Part shown: positions 21,542 through 33,800 of the stretch, one piece after another
How positions within the stretch are numbered: position 1 is the stretch's first letter
How the letters are laid out: each line of letters begins with the position of its first letter
DNA from: Trichaptum fuscoviolaceum
Lineage: Eukaryota > Basidiomycota > Agaricomycetes > Hymenochaetales > Trichaptaceae
DNA: 64,000 nucleotides
Assembly (NCBI GenBank): GCA_910574455.1
Contig: CAJSYZ010000009.1
Coordinates: forward strand, 3,055,040-3,119,039
Reading direction: 5' to 3'
The notes under the pieces: generated by a model
Databases searched by the model: none
Seen by the model: only the letters and a program-made list of their open reading frames with translations
What the model was told of the DNA's origin: nothing
Position numbers and translations under genes: made by a program

Positions 21542-22710
21542 ACATTCAAACTGTTTCAAGCCCACTCAGGCTAGCACTCCTCCTCGTCCACCACACTTTC
21601 TATCTTCGCCTCTTGGGTCCGAGTCTGCGGCTGTCCGCCTTAAAGCACGCCTTCTTTTGAGTGACCGGGGAACCGCGGAGGGGGGTGGTGCGACAACTTT
21701 CCAATCGCCTACAAACACTGAGTCTTTCAACGTTCGAGCTCAGGTAATTTCGTTCCTCGTCTGGGCCTGTAATTCCGAGCGATAGCGAGGTTGTGTAGTT
21801 CGCCCACGTCGCCGTAGGTTTCTTGGGCTTCCTCGAGGAAAACGGTGGAGGAAGTACAAGTTCAACAATACAGCCTGAGGTGGGTGTAAAAAGCGGTGAC
21901 TCAACTTGCCACTGGCAGTGAAGTGACACTGGCAGTCACAGGATACCTTCCTATGATTTTGGCTGTGCGCTCACTGGCACTGGCACCAAGGCTGCCACTG
22001 CCAGTGCAGTGGCAGCAGGCTGAGCTAAAATCTATGCTCTTGTTCACTTTTTCCTGCCTCATTTTCTCGATATTATCTCAAAAACTTATATGATATCCAT
22101 ACTTCTATCACTATGCAGTTCTTGAGACCTCAAATGTGATGGTAAAGTGCTTTAACACCCTTCTGTCCTTCAAGTTCATGAGGGGTAACGTGTGACAAAT
22201 TAAGTAGTCACTGGCAGGCTGTAGCTTCAACAAGTTCGAAAACGAAGCTGCTCAGGCTGACGTTTGTCAGTGCCAGGACCAGCAGAGATGATGTCGCGTG
22301 CACTGAAATAGTATGTAGTACGAAGCCTATCATCATGATGGTACATATGAGTTGTGGTTCCTTGGATTGCATTCATATTTACTCACCTTTTCTATCCACT
22401 CTATTTCATGTTTCTCCGAGTCTTCAGGAGGTCCTTCAAGTTCTTTCTTCGCCGTTCCCCATCCTTCAAGTTGTACAGACCTCGTACATATCTATCCCTA
22501 TTTCCTTTATGCCGTAAACCATCTTCATGCTGCCTCTTCGTGCATCGTCTACAATATATATATCTCACAGTATTTGCAGAAATGTATCTTATGATAAACC
22601 CACTACTATAGCAGTATTACTCGAACATGGTGGTAGTTCGGTACCGGAGCCTGAGGAGGGTCAGAGTCCACTGCCACTGGCAGTGGCAGCCTGAGCTTCA
22701 ACTTGAACGA
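21542..22710. other. word-rich spacer
   Basis: 1.17 kb with dense CACTGGCA/TGCCAGTG copies (about 21905-22015 and 22668-22690). A plus-strand frame near 21560-21790 ends at a GTAATT donor-like site and could be a stray exon. No gene is called. Confidence 0.45.
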
Positions 22711-25700
22711 TGGCAATGCATCATGATCCGACTTGGAGGCTGAGTCGTATGACTCCGCAACTTGAACTTTCCGTGTCCCCTTCAAGTTTAACTTCCAACG
22801 TTGTTACGCATACAATGATTCAAGACCATGATTATACAGCCTGAAGTTCAAGTGGCTTCATCTTGAAGTAATAAGCAATAATTCCCCATAAACTTCAAAT
22901 CAGGGCCCATCCGCCGAGGGAAGACGATCCTCCAACTGTCCGAGTCCAAGTCGCGAATCATGTCACTAGAACAAGTACAAGTTCAAGTTATCACTGGCTA
23001 CTAGCTAGCAGTATACTTCAAGTTCACGGATGGAAACCACACTTGCAATATCATTCCCATTTCCTCAAGTCATACATGTACTACCACATAAAGCGCACGC
23101 CAAAGGCCATCAAACACAGAGCAGGAAACAAACGTACGAATACGCAACACCATCGCATGAGAATAAGAAAAGAGCTCCACTAATTACTACTATAGGAGTT
23201 GAGAGGAGCATCGTTCTACTTCATTGTCCGGAAGTGCATTCATGCCTAGCTTGAATTCACTTCCAGCTAGAGAAAAAGAGGTCCTAAGCTCTTCCACCGT
23301 TTGCCATAGAGCGACACCATAAGTATAACCGTCGAGTACACTCTGATTATCCCTATCCCTCGCTTCGATGAGTCCGCAAGCTAAAATGGTACCAACTGCA
23401 CGTCTGTGCTGATCAATGATTATGGCACCCGAATCCCCCGGTTCTGCGAACATAGCATTGTTCCTATGCCCGATATTCCCTAAACCAACCGAACCCGGTG
23501 GGATCTGTAAAGCAATATGCGTAGTCTGCTCAACGTGCCCAGGGGAAACCTGCATAGATCTGAGAACGGCAGCAACGTTGTTGACCTCGCCTAACGTATG
23601 GCCAGTTTTCCAGCCCCATTTGTACACAGTTCGCTTAAACCCCACAGCGACGAGATTGTCGATGAAAGTCCATCCATAATCATAATCTGCGTCGAATTGG
23701 TGCTCCTGGACCCGGGGGAATATATTTTCTTCCGGAACATATCCCGCAATTCGGATTGGACTAAAGAAGTCCCTCCCTTTCCAGCCAAGCCTAGACAAGA
23801 GTGCTTCTCGTGGTACAGACTGAGCTGCCGACGATGGAGGAAGCCTATTAATGTCGATGACGTTATAGAAATTGTTCCAACTGAGACCTTCACCATCAGT
23901 AGAGGAAAATTCGTTGGGGAGGCATTGGTCGTCCACCTCGATCAAGCACCAATCCGTAAGGTAGGGACTCTTGGAGATAGTCAAGTTACCCATTCTTCGA
24001 GGGGGAGCACTGGCCACTTTCCCAATACGATTATTAATCCACAAACTTGAATGTGGCGATGACGTCTTATCAAGCCAAGATTGCTCAATGAATCGACACT
24101 TGTTTACGATATCCGCGAAAGCTTGTTGTTCAGCAGACGGCGGAAGATCAGGTGCCAGTGACTGCCAGTGAGTAAACGCTGCCGCTTCTAACTCATCGTG
24201 AAGCGCGCCAATCATTGGCACATGGGCGGCTAGAGCCTCGCGAGAGAAGAGATAAATTGGGCAATTGTCGTTTGGGTCACGCGGCTTATTTGTTGTATCT
24301 GCGTATGGATCGTAGTCTCCGAATTTCAAAGGAACGTGCCATGGCGAGTACCGAGGATGAACACCTTGAACGTCGTGTTATCGAGCTTTTGTAGGATAAA
24401 GAGCGACCCCGTTGAGAAGCCACCCTCCAGATTGCCAAGGCAAGTTCCTGTGACCATGGAGAAAGACGGTGTCATACGACTGATTGGCTTGTTGGCAGCT
24501 GCCACTGGCCTGCTTGGGGAATCCATCATGCGATCCCACAGGCGGAAATAATTATCGGCTCCCGCAGGTGCGGTGAACAGTTCCTCTGTTGGGTAGGCGT
24601 AGGGTTCTGCCCCGTGAGCGCTAGCGACAAGGGGCCTGGTGCTGTTACCGTCATTATGCTCAGTGACATCCCCCGCACCTCCATTGTTCGTCGGAGCAGT
24701 GCGACGATCGGAACGTCTGGGAAGGTTGGTGAGTTCCGGATGAAAACTGAAGCCAGTGTGAACGGGAGCGGTATTGCCAACGCCAGTCTCAGCATGACCG
24801 CTAGCCAGAGTATTTGAGTCGCCGGTGCCAGTGCGCACAACAGGTGGAACACTGACAGAAGCTTTGCCCTGGCCTGAGGCGCTAATGATTTTTCGCTCCC
24901 TGAGCTCGACCTCAACGTCGAAGATGCGCATTTCAAAGAGGAACTCTTTAACGCGTTCCGCGATGCGGCACGCATCTTCAGTGCGAAGTGACGGGTCGTT
25001 GACTCCGATCAAAACAAAAACAGGGCACACCCGACTATCTCCGTAGGCAACACGGTTGGCTTCCAGACTGTTCCACCGCAAATTCTCGGAATCGAGATAC
25101 TTCATGATCTTCTTGAGCAGTTGCGGCCATACATTGGCAATCCGGTGATTTCCAACAATGCCCACATATTTACGTTCTTTGGTCGCCGTCCAATTGGGAC
25201 CGGTTCGCCCGAGCAGGCGCGGTTTGCCAGGGAAGCCAAGGTAGTAACCTTTCTGCTCCTCTTCTGACACATGTGTTCGTCGTGGGAGATAAGCGTTAGG
25301 ATTTTGCGCGAGAATCGTATTCACAACCGCTGAAGACAGGACGGACTTGGTTTGCTGTGACTTCAAGTCTGGTTGAAGGGATGCGAGAGGAATTGATAGT
25401 AGGAGGCTTCCCCCCTCCGAGTCTAAGGAACTCGTGACGGTGAATGACCCACGGGCAGGGCCACCGGCAATGATAAATCGTTCCCCCGAACCTTGTCCTT
25501 GCACAGGTTCGTCATCAGTAATCGCAGTTTCTGGGGCCTGTGAAACTGGTAACGGGTTAAGTACCAATCAGTTTCGCCAGTGTCAGTGAAGGGAAGGAAG
25601 GACTCACTTTCAGTCGGCATTGATGAAGAATGTCCTCCTGCAGCTTCTTCAACGTTAACCCCTAGGGCCTGCAAAACTAGAGATGGGTGATGCAGTAATC

Positions 25701-25903
25701 AGTATTGCCAGTGTCAGTGAAGGAAGGCATAGGACGCACATTGCGCACTGAAAGGTGGCGTTGTATCTCCCAGTACATCTTCGTCTTGTACTATTGGGGT
25801 AGTCAGCAATCAGTATTGCCTGTGACAGAGATGGAGAACGCAGAACTCACATCCGCGTCGGTCATTGTTTGCTCTATTGCCATAGTATTGACGTGGCAAG
25901 CCC
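22711..25903. repeat. 3.2-kb direct duplication, copy 1
   Basis: Nearly identical to 27073-30252 in the same orientation. Inside the coding part only four indels are seen: three of 6 nt and one of 1 nt. Both ends of the homology dissolve into word-rich DNA. Confidence 0.9.
23190..25674 (-). pseudogene. trypsin-fold protein gene, copy 1 (frameshifted)
   Basis: Paralogue of the gene at 27558-30129. One base is missing near 24334, right after the TRHG motif that should carry the catalytic His, and the frame stops a few codons later. The rest of the protein stays open in another frame down to 23190. The original stop has also changed from TAA to GAA, adding eight residues. Relative to copy 2 it has two 6-nt insertions (near 24050 and 24165) and lacks one 6-nt unit (near 23910); all three keep frame. 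The Asp (TDW) and Ser (GDSGA) motifs remain in the downstream frame. Likely a recent pseudogene, unless the single-base change is a sequencing error. Confidence 0.8.
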
Positions 25904-27072
25904 GGAGAACGTAAGGCAAGTGCCATAGTAGAGATAATGTGTGTGGAAGGTAGAGGGTAGATGATCTTGGCAGTGGTCAAAAGAGATAGAGGGCACGGGG
26001 CTGTCTCTTCAAGTTATAAGTACCCTCAGGCTTCTCCAGTTTCCATCATTCACACGCCACTGGCACTGGCACTGGCCCGAGTCACTCAGGCTGCACTGCC
26101 TGAGGTTGAAGTCGTATCTGCCAGTGATCTCCGAGGAGACGGAAAGCACGGTGTCCGTAATGGGCTGGCCTGACCTGACCTGAAGTCAAGGCTAATTTTG
26201 GTTCTAGCCTCATGAGCACTGCCAGTGGCAGCCTGAGGTTAGTACTAGCGTTTTTTTATGTCCTTTCCGCAGAGAGCGCCGGTTTGCGTAGTATCGCATA
26301 GTATCGCAATCTTCAGCTGGTTACGAGACTATTTTGGTTCGATCCCGACCTGCCAGTGACCCGGTCGGAGATCTGCCTAAGATACCTGACTTCAGCCTTG
26401 ACCCACTCTGACCCATAGGTCAAGGTCAACATAGGTCGGGTTACAGGTCGACCTGGGCCGACTCTGTTCTGACCAAAAACCCTAAGTCTGACAGCTCGCC
26501 GAAAAGGTCCTTGCTCCAGAGTGAATTGGGCTACCAAGGGGGTGACACCACTGAGGAAGGCGCAGCCTCTGACGAGGAGGGCCTCCGCTGCACGTTACAG
26601 ATTTTTCATAGCGGGCGCGACCTCTTTTCCGGTGGCACGGCATTGGCTTCGCAATAATTCGGGTAACATTCTTGTCCGACGCAAGCAAGCAATTGGCAGC
26701 AGGAAATCTCAAGTAGCAGCGGATTATAAGCGGGCGCAACCACTTTAAGTTCGAAGATGATTCAAGAAGTTAAGACTCGGAGACGCGACACCGTGCCAGT
26801 GACTTCAAGTTCAAGAAGTTGAAGTTGAAGTTGTCACTCAGGCTGGCACTGCCAGCCTGCCAGTGAGTGCCAGTGGCGGCGGCGGCGGGCCGCCGGCCGG
26901 GGTGCTGGCACTGCAACTTGAATGCCGCCAGCCTGAGTGCATACTAGTAGTAGCAGTAGCAAGCCCTTGACCTACGGGTCAGGTCAGCGGTCGACTGGGT
27001 CAATGTGCGTCTGACCTCAGGTTGACTGTTTGAGGATAATAATCGAGTCACATTCAATCTCTTTCAAGCTAC
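25904..27072. other. spacer between the duplicated genes
   Basis: 1.17 kb without a gene. It contains dense words (26040-26240 and 26800-26960), a GC-rich patch at about 26875-26905, and a diverged piece of the inverted-repeat arm (26490-26600). Confidence 0.6.
26490..26600 (+). repeat. diverged copy of inverted-repeat arm sequence
   Basis: Shares AGCTCGC, AGGTCCTTGCTC, TTGGG and GCAGCCTCTGACGAGGAG-type blocks in order with about 49780-49895. Divergence shows the arm belongs to an older dispersed repeat family. Confidence 0.6.
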
Positions 27073-30000
27073 TGGCAATGCATCCGAGTCGTATGACTCC
27101 GCAACTTGAACTTTCCGTGTCCCCTTCAAGTTTAACTTCCAACGTTGTTACGCATACAATGATTCAAGACCATGATTATACAGCCTGAAGTTCAAGTGGC
27201 TTCATCTTGAAGTAATAAGCAATAATTCCCCATAAACTTCAAATCAGGGCCCATCCGCCGAGGGAAGACGATCCTCCAACTGTCCGAGTCCAAGTCGCGA
27301 ATCATGTCACTAGAACAAGTACAAGTTCAAGTTATCACTGGCTACTAGCTAGCAGTATACTTCAAGTTCACGGATGGAAACCACACTTGCAATATCATTC
27401 CCATTTCCTCAAGTCATACATGTACTACCACATAAAGCGCACGCCAAAGGCCATCAAACACAGAGCAGGAAACAAACGTACGAATACGCAACACCATCGC
27501 ATGAGAATAAGAAAAGAGCTCCACTAATTACTACTATAGGAGTTGAGAGGAGCATCGTTATACTTCATTGTCCGGAAGTGCATTCATGCCTAGCTTGAAT
27601 TCACTTTCAGCTAGAGAAAAAGAGGTCCTAAGCTCTTCCACCGTTTGCCATAGAGCGACACCATAAGTATAACCGTCGAGTACACTCTGATTATCCCTAT
27701 CCCTCGCTTCGATGAGTCCGCAAGCTAAAATGGTACCAACTGCACGTCTGTGCTGATCAATGATTATGGCACCCGAATCCCCCGGTTCTGCGAACATAGC
27801 ATTGTTCCTATGCCCGATATTCCCTAAACCAACCGAACCCGGTGGGATCTGTAAAGCAATATGCGTAGTCTGCTCAACGTGCCCAGGGGAAACCTGCATA
27901 GATCTGAGAACGGCAGCAACGTTGTTGACCTCGCCTAACGTATGGCCAGTTTTCCAGCCCCATTTGTACACAGTTCGCTTAAACCCCACAGCGACGAGAT
28001 TGTCGATGAAAGTCCATCCATAATCATAATCTGCGTCGAATTGGTGCTCCTGGACCCGGGGGAATATATTTTCTTCCGGAACATATCCCGCAATTCGGAT
28101 TGGACTAAAGAAGTCCCTCCCTTTCCAGCCAAGCCTAGACAAGAGTGCTTCTCGTGGTACAGACTGAGCTGCCGACGATGGAGGAAGCCTATTAATGTCG
28201 ATGACGTTATAGAAATTGTTCCAACTGAGACCTTCACCATCAGTAGAGGAAAATTCAAATTCGTTGGGGAGGCATTGGTCGTCCACCTCGATCAAGCACC
28301 AATCCGTAAGGTAGGGTCTCTTGGAGATAGTCAAGTTACCCATTCTTCGAGAGGGAGCATTGGCCACTTTCCCAATACGATTATTAATCCACAAACATGG
28401 CGATGACGTCTTATCAAGCCAAGATTGCTCAATGAATCGACACTTGTTTACGATATCCGCGAAAGCTTGTTGTTCAGCAGACGGCGGAAGATCAGGTGCC
28501 AGTGGCTGAGTAAACGCTGCCGCTTCTAACTCATCGTGAAGCGCGCCAATCATTGGCACATGGGCGGCTAGAGCCTCGCGAGAGAAGAGATAAATTGGGC
28601 AATTGTCGTTTGGGTCGCGCGGCTTATTTGTTGTATCTGCGTATGGATCGTAGTCTCCGAATTTCAAAGGAACGTTGCCATGGCGAGTACCGAGGATGAA
28701 CACCTTGAACGTCGTGTTATCGAGCTTTTGTAGGATAAAGAGCGACCCCGTTGAGAAGCCACCCTCCAGATTGCCAAGGCAAGTTCCTGTGACCATGGAG
28801 AAAGACGGTGTCATACGACTGATTGGCTTGTTGGCAGCTGCCACTGGCCTGCTTGGGGAATCCATCATGCGATCCCACAGGCGGAAATAATTATCGGCTC
28901 CCGCAGGTGCGGTGAACAGTTCCTCTGTTGGGTAGGCGTAGGGTTCTGCCCCGTGAGCGCTAGCGACAAGGGGCCTGGTGCTGTTACCGTCATTATGCTC
29001 AGTGACATCCCCCGCACCTCCATTGTTCGTCGGAGCAGTGCGACGATCGGAACGTCTGGGAAGGTTGGTGAGTTCCGGATGAAAACTGAAGCCAGTGTGA
29101 ACGGGAGCGGTATTGCCAACGCCAGTCTCAGCATGACCGCTAGCCAGAGTATTTGAGTCGCCGGTGCCAGTGCGCACAACAGGTGGAACACTGACAGAAG
29201 CTTTGCCCTGGCCTGAGGCGCTAATGATTTTTCGCTCCCTGAGCTCGACCTCAACGTCGAAGATGCGCATTTCAAAGAGGAACTCTTTAACGCGTTCCGC
29301 GATGCGGCACGCATCTTCAGTGCAAAGTGACGGGTCGTTGACTCCGATCAAAACAAAAACAGGGCACACCCGACTATCTCCGTAGGCAACACGGTTGGCT
29401 TCCAGACTGTTCCACCGCAAATTCTCGGAATCGAGATACTTCATGATCTTCTTGAGCAGTTGCGGCCATACATTGGCAATCCGGTGATTTCCAACAATGC
29501 CCACATATTTACGTTCTTTGGTCGCCGTCCAATTGGGACCGGTTCGCCCGAGCAGGCGCGGTTTGCCAGGGAAGCCAAGGTAGTAACCTTTCTGCTCCTC
29601 TTCTGACACATGTGTTCGTCGTGGGAGATAAGCGTTAGGATTTTGCGCGAGAATCGTATTCACAACCGCTGAAGACAGGACGGACTTGGTTTGCTGTGAC
29701 TTCAAGTCTGGTTGAAGGGATGCGAGAGGAATTGATAGTAGGAGGCTTCCCCCCTCCGAGTCTAAGGAACTCGTGACGGTGAATGACCCACGGGCAGGGC
29801 CACCGGCAATGATAAATCGTTCCCCCGAACCTTGTCCTTGCACAGGTTCGTCATCAGTAATCGCAGTTTCTGGGGCCTGTGAAACTGGTAACGGGTTAAG
29901 TACCAATCAGTTTCGCCAGTGTCAGTGAAGGGAAGGAAGGACTCACTTTCAGTCGGCATTGATGAAGAATGTCCTCCTGCAGCTTCTTCAACGTTAACCC

Positions 30001-30252
30001 CTAGGGCCTGCAAAACTAGAGATGGGTGATGCAGTAATCAGTATTGCCAGTGTCAGTGAAGGAAGGCATAGGACGCACATTGCGCACTGAAAGGTGGCGT
30101 TGTAACTCCCAGTACATCTTCGTCTTGTACTATTGGGGTAGTCAGCAATCAGTATTGCCTGTGACAGAGATGGAGAACGCAGAACTCACATCCGCGTCGG
30201 TCATTGTTTGCTCTACTAGTAGTATTCCTTGGATGTGGCCCTGGCAAGCCTG
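27073..30252. repeat. 3.2-kb direct duplication, copy 2
   Basis: Partner of 22711-25903. The downstream edge (about 30210-30250) differs from copy 1 mainly by added TAGTAG/ACTAGT words. Confidence 0.9.
27558..30129 (-). CDS. trypsin-fold (chymotrypsin-like) protein, copy 2
   Basis: The main exon is 27558-29884, preceded by mini-exons 29947-30015 (69 nt) and 30079-30129 (51 nt). Both are phase-symmetric, and the introns between them resemble each other. The first coding exon is unresolved: an ATG at 30204 is out of phase by one base. The C-terminal half carries a plausible serine-protease triad: His in ILGTRHG, Asp in TDWCLIEVD, Ser in EPGDSGAIIID (about 70 residues from the end). This resembles fungal trypsin-like hypothetical proteins. 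An upstream region containing YVGIVGNHRI and PVFVLIGVNDPS is conserved between copies but unrecognised. No signal peptide is seen. Substrate unknown. Confidence 0.7.
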
Positions 30253-30888
30253 GAGGTTGGGGGGCGGTGGATGTCATAGTGGTAGTACTGGTAGTAGTTG
30301 CTGGTTACTAGTAAGTAGTAGAAGTGAAAACAAGAGACTACTACTAAATAAATAGTAGTACTAGTAGTACGTCACTGCCAGCAGAGCCTGAGGGTTCAAG
30401 TTCCGAGGCCAGTGAGTGCCAGTCTTTTATACAACTTCAACTCATCATTCACACGCCGGTGCGGCGCCACCGTGACTCCGAGTCCGACTCCGAGTCGGAC
30501 AGGCTCGGAGTCACTGCCAGTGCCAGTGGTGCCACCGTGACTGCCAGTGGCACTGGCACTCAGGTGGCACCATGCACTCACTGGCACCTGAGGCTGAGGC
30601 TGCCACTGAAGGAGCCTTAACCTGAGGTGGCTGAGAAGTAACTTGAATTCAAATTCAATGATAATGTGGAGTACAAATCATGAGGCTACTACTACTACTA
30701 GTAACTTCAACTTGAAGTTGAAGCAAACTTTGAACGCAACACGCCATTCAAGAAAATGACAAACATCATACTAGTAGTAGTTGACCAGGAAGATAAAGAT
30801 CAAGCAGCTCGTTGCATCCAAACCCTTCAAGTTGTCCTGTCACGGTACTCGTACACGGATACCTCCAAATCCGCCATTGCCAGTGGCT
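30253..30888. other. word-rich spacer
   Basis: 636 bp densely filled with TAGTAG/CTACTA, CACTGGCA/TGCCAGTG and GACTCCGAGTC-type words. A good example is 30455-30620, where near-palindromes abut. No gene. Confidence 0.6.
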
Positions 30889-33800
30889 TCACTGTGTGAT
30901 CGTCTGAGTTGACACATCTGTGAGCTGCTGCACGCCTGCGCCTAAAATCCGAAGTACCAAAGAATCAATGGGTAGTTCATCCTCAGCCTGCGAGTTGGCG
31001 CCTAGTAAGATGGACCGCAACTTCTGGCCCCAAAAACGCCCACTGATATGCGACTCATTGAAATTCCGGCCGTAAGGCTTGTTTTGATCCGCTATCTCGC
31101 ATAATGTGAGCAGTCGGGTTTTTACAGGTTCGGGGAAAACATCCTTTTGCACTTTCAAAATGTCCTCAGCATTCTCAACAAATGTGCGAAGGCCAGCGGG
31201 GTCACTGATTTCAGAGCGGTCATGGGCAACCTTGTTTAAAAAACATTCGGAATCGTGTGTCGTTGAAAATGTCAGGGACGAGTTCGTCTACCAAGATAAT
31301 TCTCATCGCAGTGTCGAGGGTTAAAGCCTTCTCCCTATGCTCATTACGTCGATTCAATAGCCGCCGTAGTCTCAAATCATCGGGAGACACGCTCGTGTCT
31401 TCACGGGCTTTGGGGATGGGTTCGTTCGTCTGACCCGCTTTCAGGTCGGCGGATGCCATTGGCACGGTGGCCTCCATTTTCAGGCATAAACGGTCGAAGT
31501 ATTCTTGCATCTCCTTCAACGCGACATTGACCTGCGGCACTTCGAGAGTCCCGCCTACAGCCACGCACGGTATATCCTCCGGGCCCACGTACTCTTGCCC
31601 GTCCAGCTCAGCCATCCTGGCAAAGTGGTCCTCGAAGTGGAACTTTACCATCAAGCCTTTGAACCGATGTTCATACATTTGGTCGTCAAAGAGATAGCCG
31701 GTAAAATCCTTATCCAGTATTACTTTCGCGTTTGTGTTCCAGGCCGCGTCGGCATCCAGCAAATCAATAGTCTGAGGATCCATCGGGTTCCTTTCCAGCT
31801 GGCTTAGCCGGCGATCGAGGAGGAAGAATAGTCTTCGGTGAAATTCGAAGACTATAAAAAATCGGACCAGGAAAAATTTGAACTGGTCGACGATTGATGC
31901 GTTAAGTGGTGGCTGCCAGGAGTATGGCGTCGCCGTCTTTTCCTTCGATGCATCCTCCGACACATCCACAGCCTCGAACTCATCCTTTCCATTTCCCTTT
32001 CCCTTTCCCTTTCCCTTTCCCTTTCCCTTTCCCTTTCCCTTTCCCTTTCCCTTTCCCTTTCCCTTTCCCTTTCCCTTTCCCTTTCCCTTTCCCTTTCCCT
32101 TTCCCTTTCCCTTTCCCTTTCCCTTTCCCTTCCCCTTTCCTTCATCATTTCCCTTCGCATACGCCTCTGTCAGCTCTAACTCTGCCAAGGACTTGGTGAT
32201 GTCGACAATCAGGTCGTCGAATAGATGCCTTGGAATGATAGCAATGTCATTAGACAGGATTGTCGCTGGGCCCTGAGCTATGCCACTCATGCCGACTTCG
32301 CCTGTACGTCGTCCTTCCTTTAGCTTCTTGCCCGGCCCAGGTGATAGGGTCGCGAACTTCATGTAGAGTTGTTCAACCTTGTTCAAAAAATTTCGAATCA
32401 TAAAACCACTTTCGCCAGTAACGTCATAAGGGATGACCTGTTTTGGAGAGAAGAATCCTTTCTCTAATGGGAACGCAATTATGAAGCTTTTCATGACGAC
32501 TACCCTATTGTCCTCGCAGAGGGTGCGTATTTTACTGCTGGCTTTGGCGGCTTCGTTCTGGGTGAGATCCTGTGAGCTTCATTTGTTTTACGATAGCAGC
32601 TCAAAATTGGCTTACCCCTTTGGCGGCTGCCGCACTAATCTGTAAGTCGTGTACTGTGTATACAAGACCCTTCACTGTCTCCTGCAAACACTTGTAAGTC
32701 CCAGCCATCTCCTCGAGTGTCACTTTGTCCGCCTTCGAGTCCAATTCCTCAGTCACATCAACGAATGCGTCGTCAATAGCCCGTATATGTCCTACAATCC
32801 GCTGTTCCTTTTCTAGTGACTGCTTTCGATAATTTTCCAGGTTAGTGAGCCTGCGCGAAGTCACGGCGAAGAGACTCTCCTGAGCTGAAGCTCTCGCGAT
32901 TAGGGTGTAATCTTGAGCGAGCTGTTTCTTTAGAGCTTCAATAGCGTCCTCATGCTTTTTCAATTGCTCCTCATGTATATCCTTCTCCTTGTGAAGCTGG
33001 AGTGAGTCAGTCGCCCGGCTGAAGTTGGCTTCTGAGAGGTTTGATTCGACATTTGAGATAAGTTTTTTGGTTTTCATCAACTCATTCTGCAAAAGCTTTA
33101 ATTGCTCCTGATCACTGTCCCGCTTATTTATCAGGAGTTCCCTATGCCTCCGTTCGAAATCTTCCTTTTCATCTCGAAGCCTTCTTTCTTTCTCCTCAGT
33201 GTCGATCCGAAGTTGCTCTAGCTCTTTCATAGAGGCTAAGGCCTTCATGATATCGTCGTAGGGGGAACGGCCGATGTGTTTGTGGATGTTGCTGCCACTG
33301 TCAGATGATCAGAATCGGATGCGTACTCAGGCTGGCGCCGTAACTCACGACTCGGATACGTCAGCTTCATGTTCCGACACCTTCAAGTTCAAGTTTCCGG
33401 CCTCACTGGCATGTAATTCCGTGACTTCGCCACTTGATGCGTGCATTCCAAATTCAAGAATGGTCAGACTCGGACGCGCACTCAGGCTGATACCGTTACT
33501 CACGACTCGGATTCGGCGTCAGCTTCCAGCACTGGCACCTTACTGGTACTAGCCTCACAGTCACTAGCAGCCTGAGCGGTATGTGATTCCAAGACTTCGC
33601 CACTGCCAGTGGGCCAAATTTAAGAGTCAGAATCAGGCGCATAGTAATCAGGCTGAGACCGTCACTCACGGTTTGTCCGGAAGTCCGTTTGCGATTATTA
33701 CAGCTGCGCGTGCTGCTAGGTCTGTCTTTTTTGTTCCGGGTTTCTCCACCCATGCTTGCAAGATGAATTTTATACGGTCAAGGACGTTTGCCAAGTAAAT

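Noticed and set aside
26325..26350. TTGGTTCGATCCCGACC, resembling a tRNA T-arm
   Set aside because: No matching acceptor stem, D-arm or anticodon arm could be placed around it.
31987..32130. (TTTCCC)n as a telomere-like tract
   Set aside because: The unit differs from the fungal telomere repeat TTAGGG and lies inside an open exon.
31852..32276. Open frames encoding Phe-Pro or Arg-Glu repeats
   Set aside because: They are other-frame readings of the (TTTCCC)n microsatellite that belongs to the minus-strand gene.
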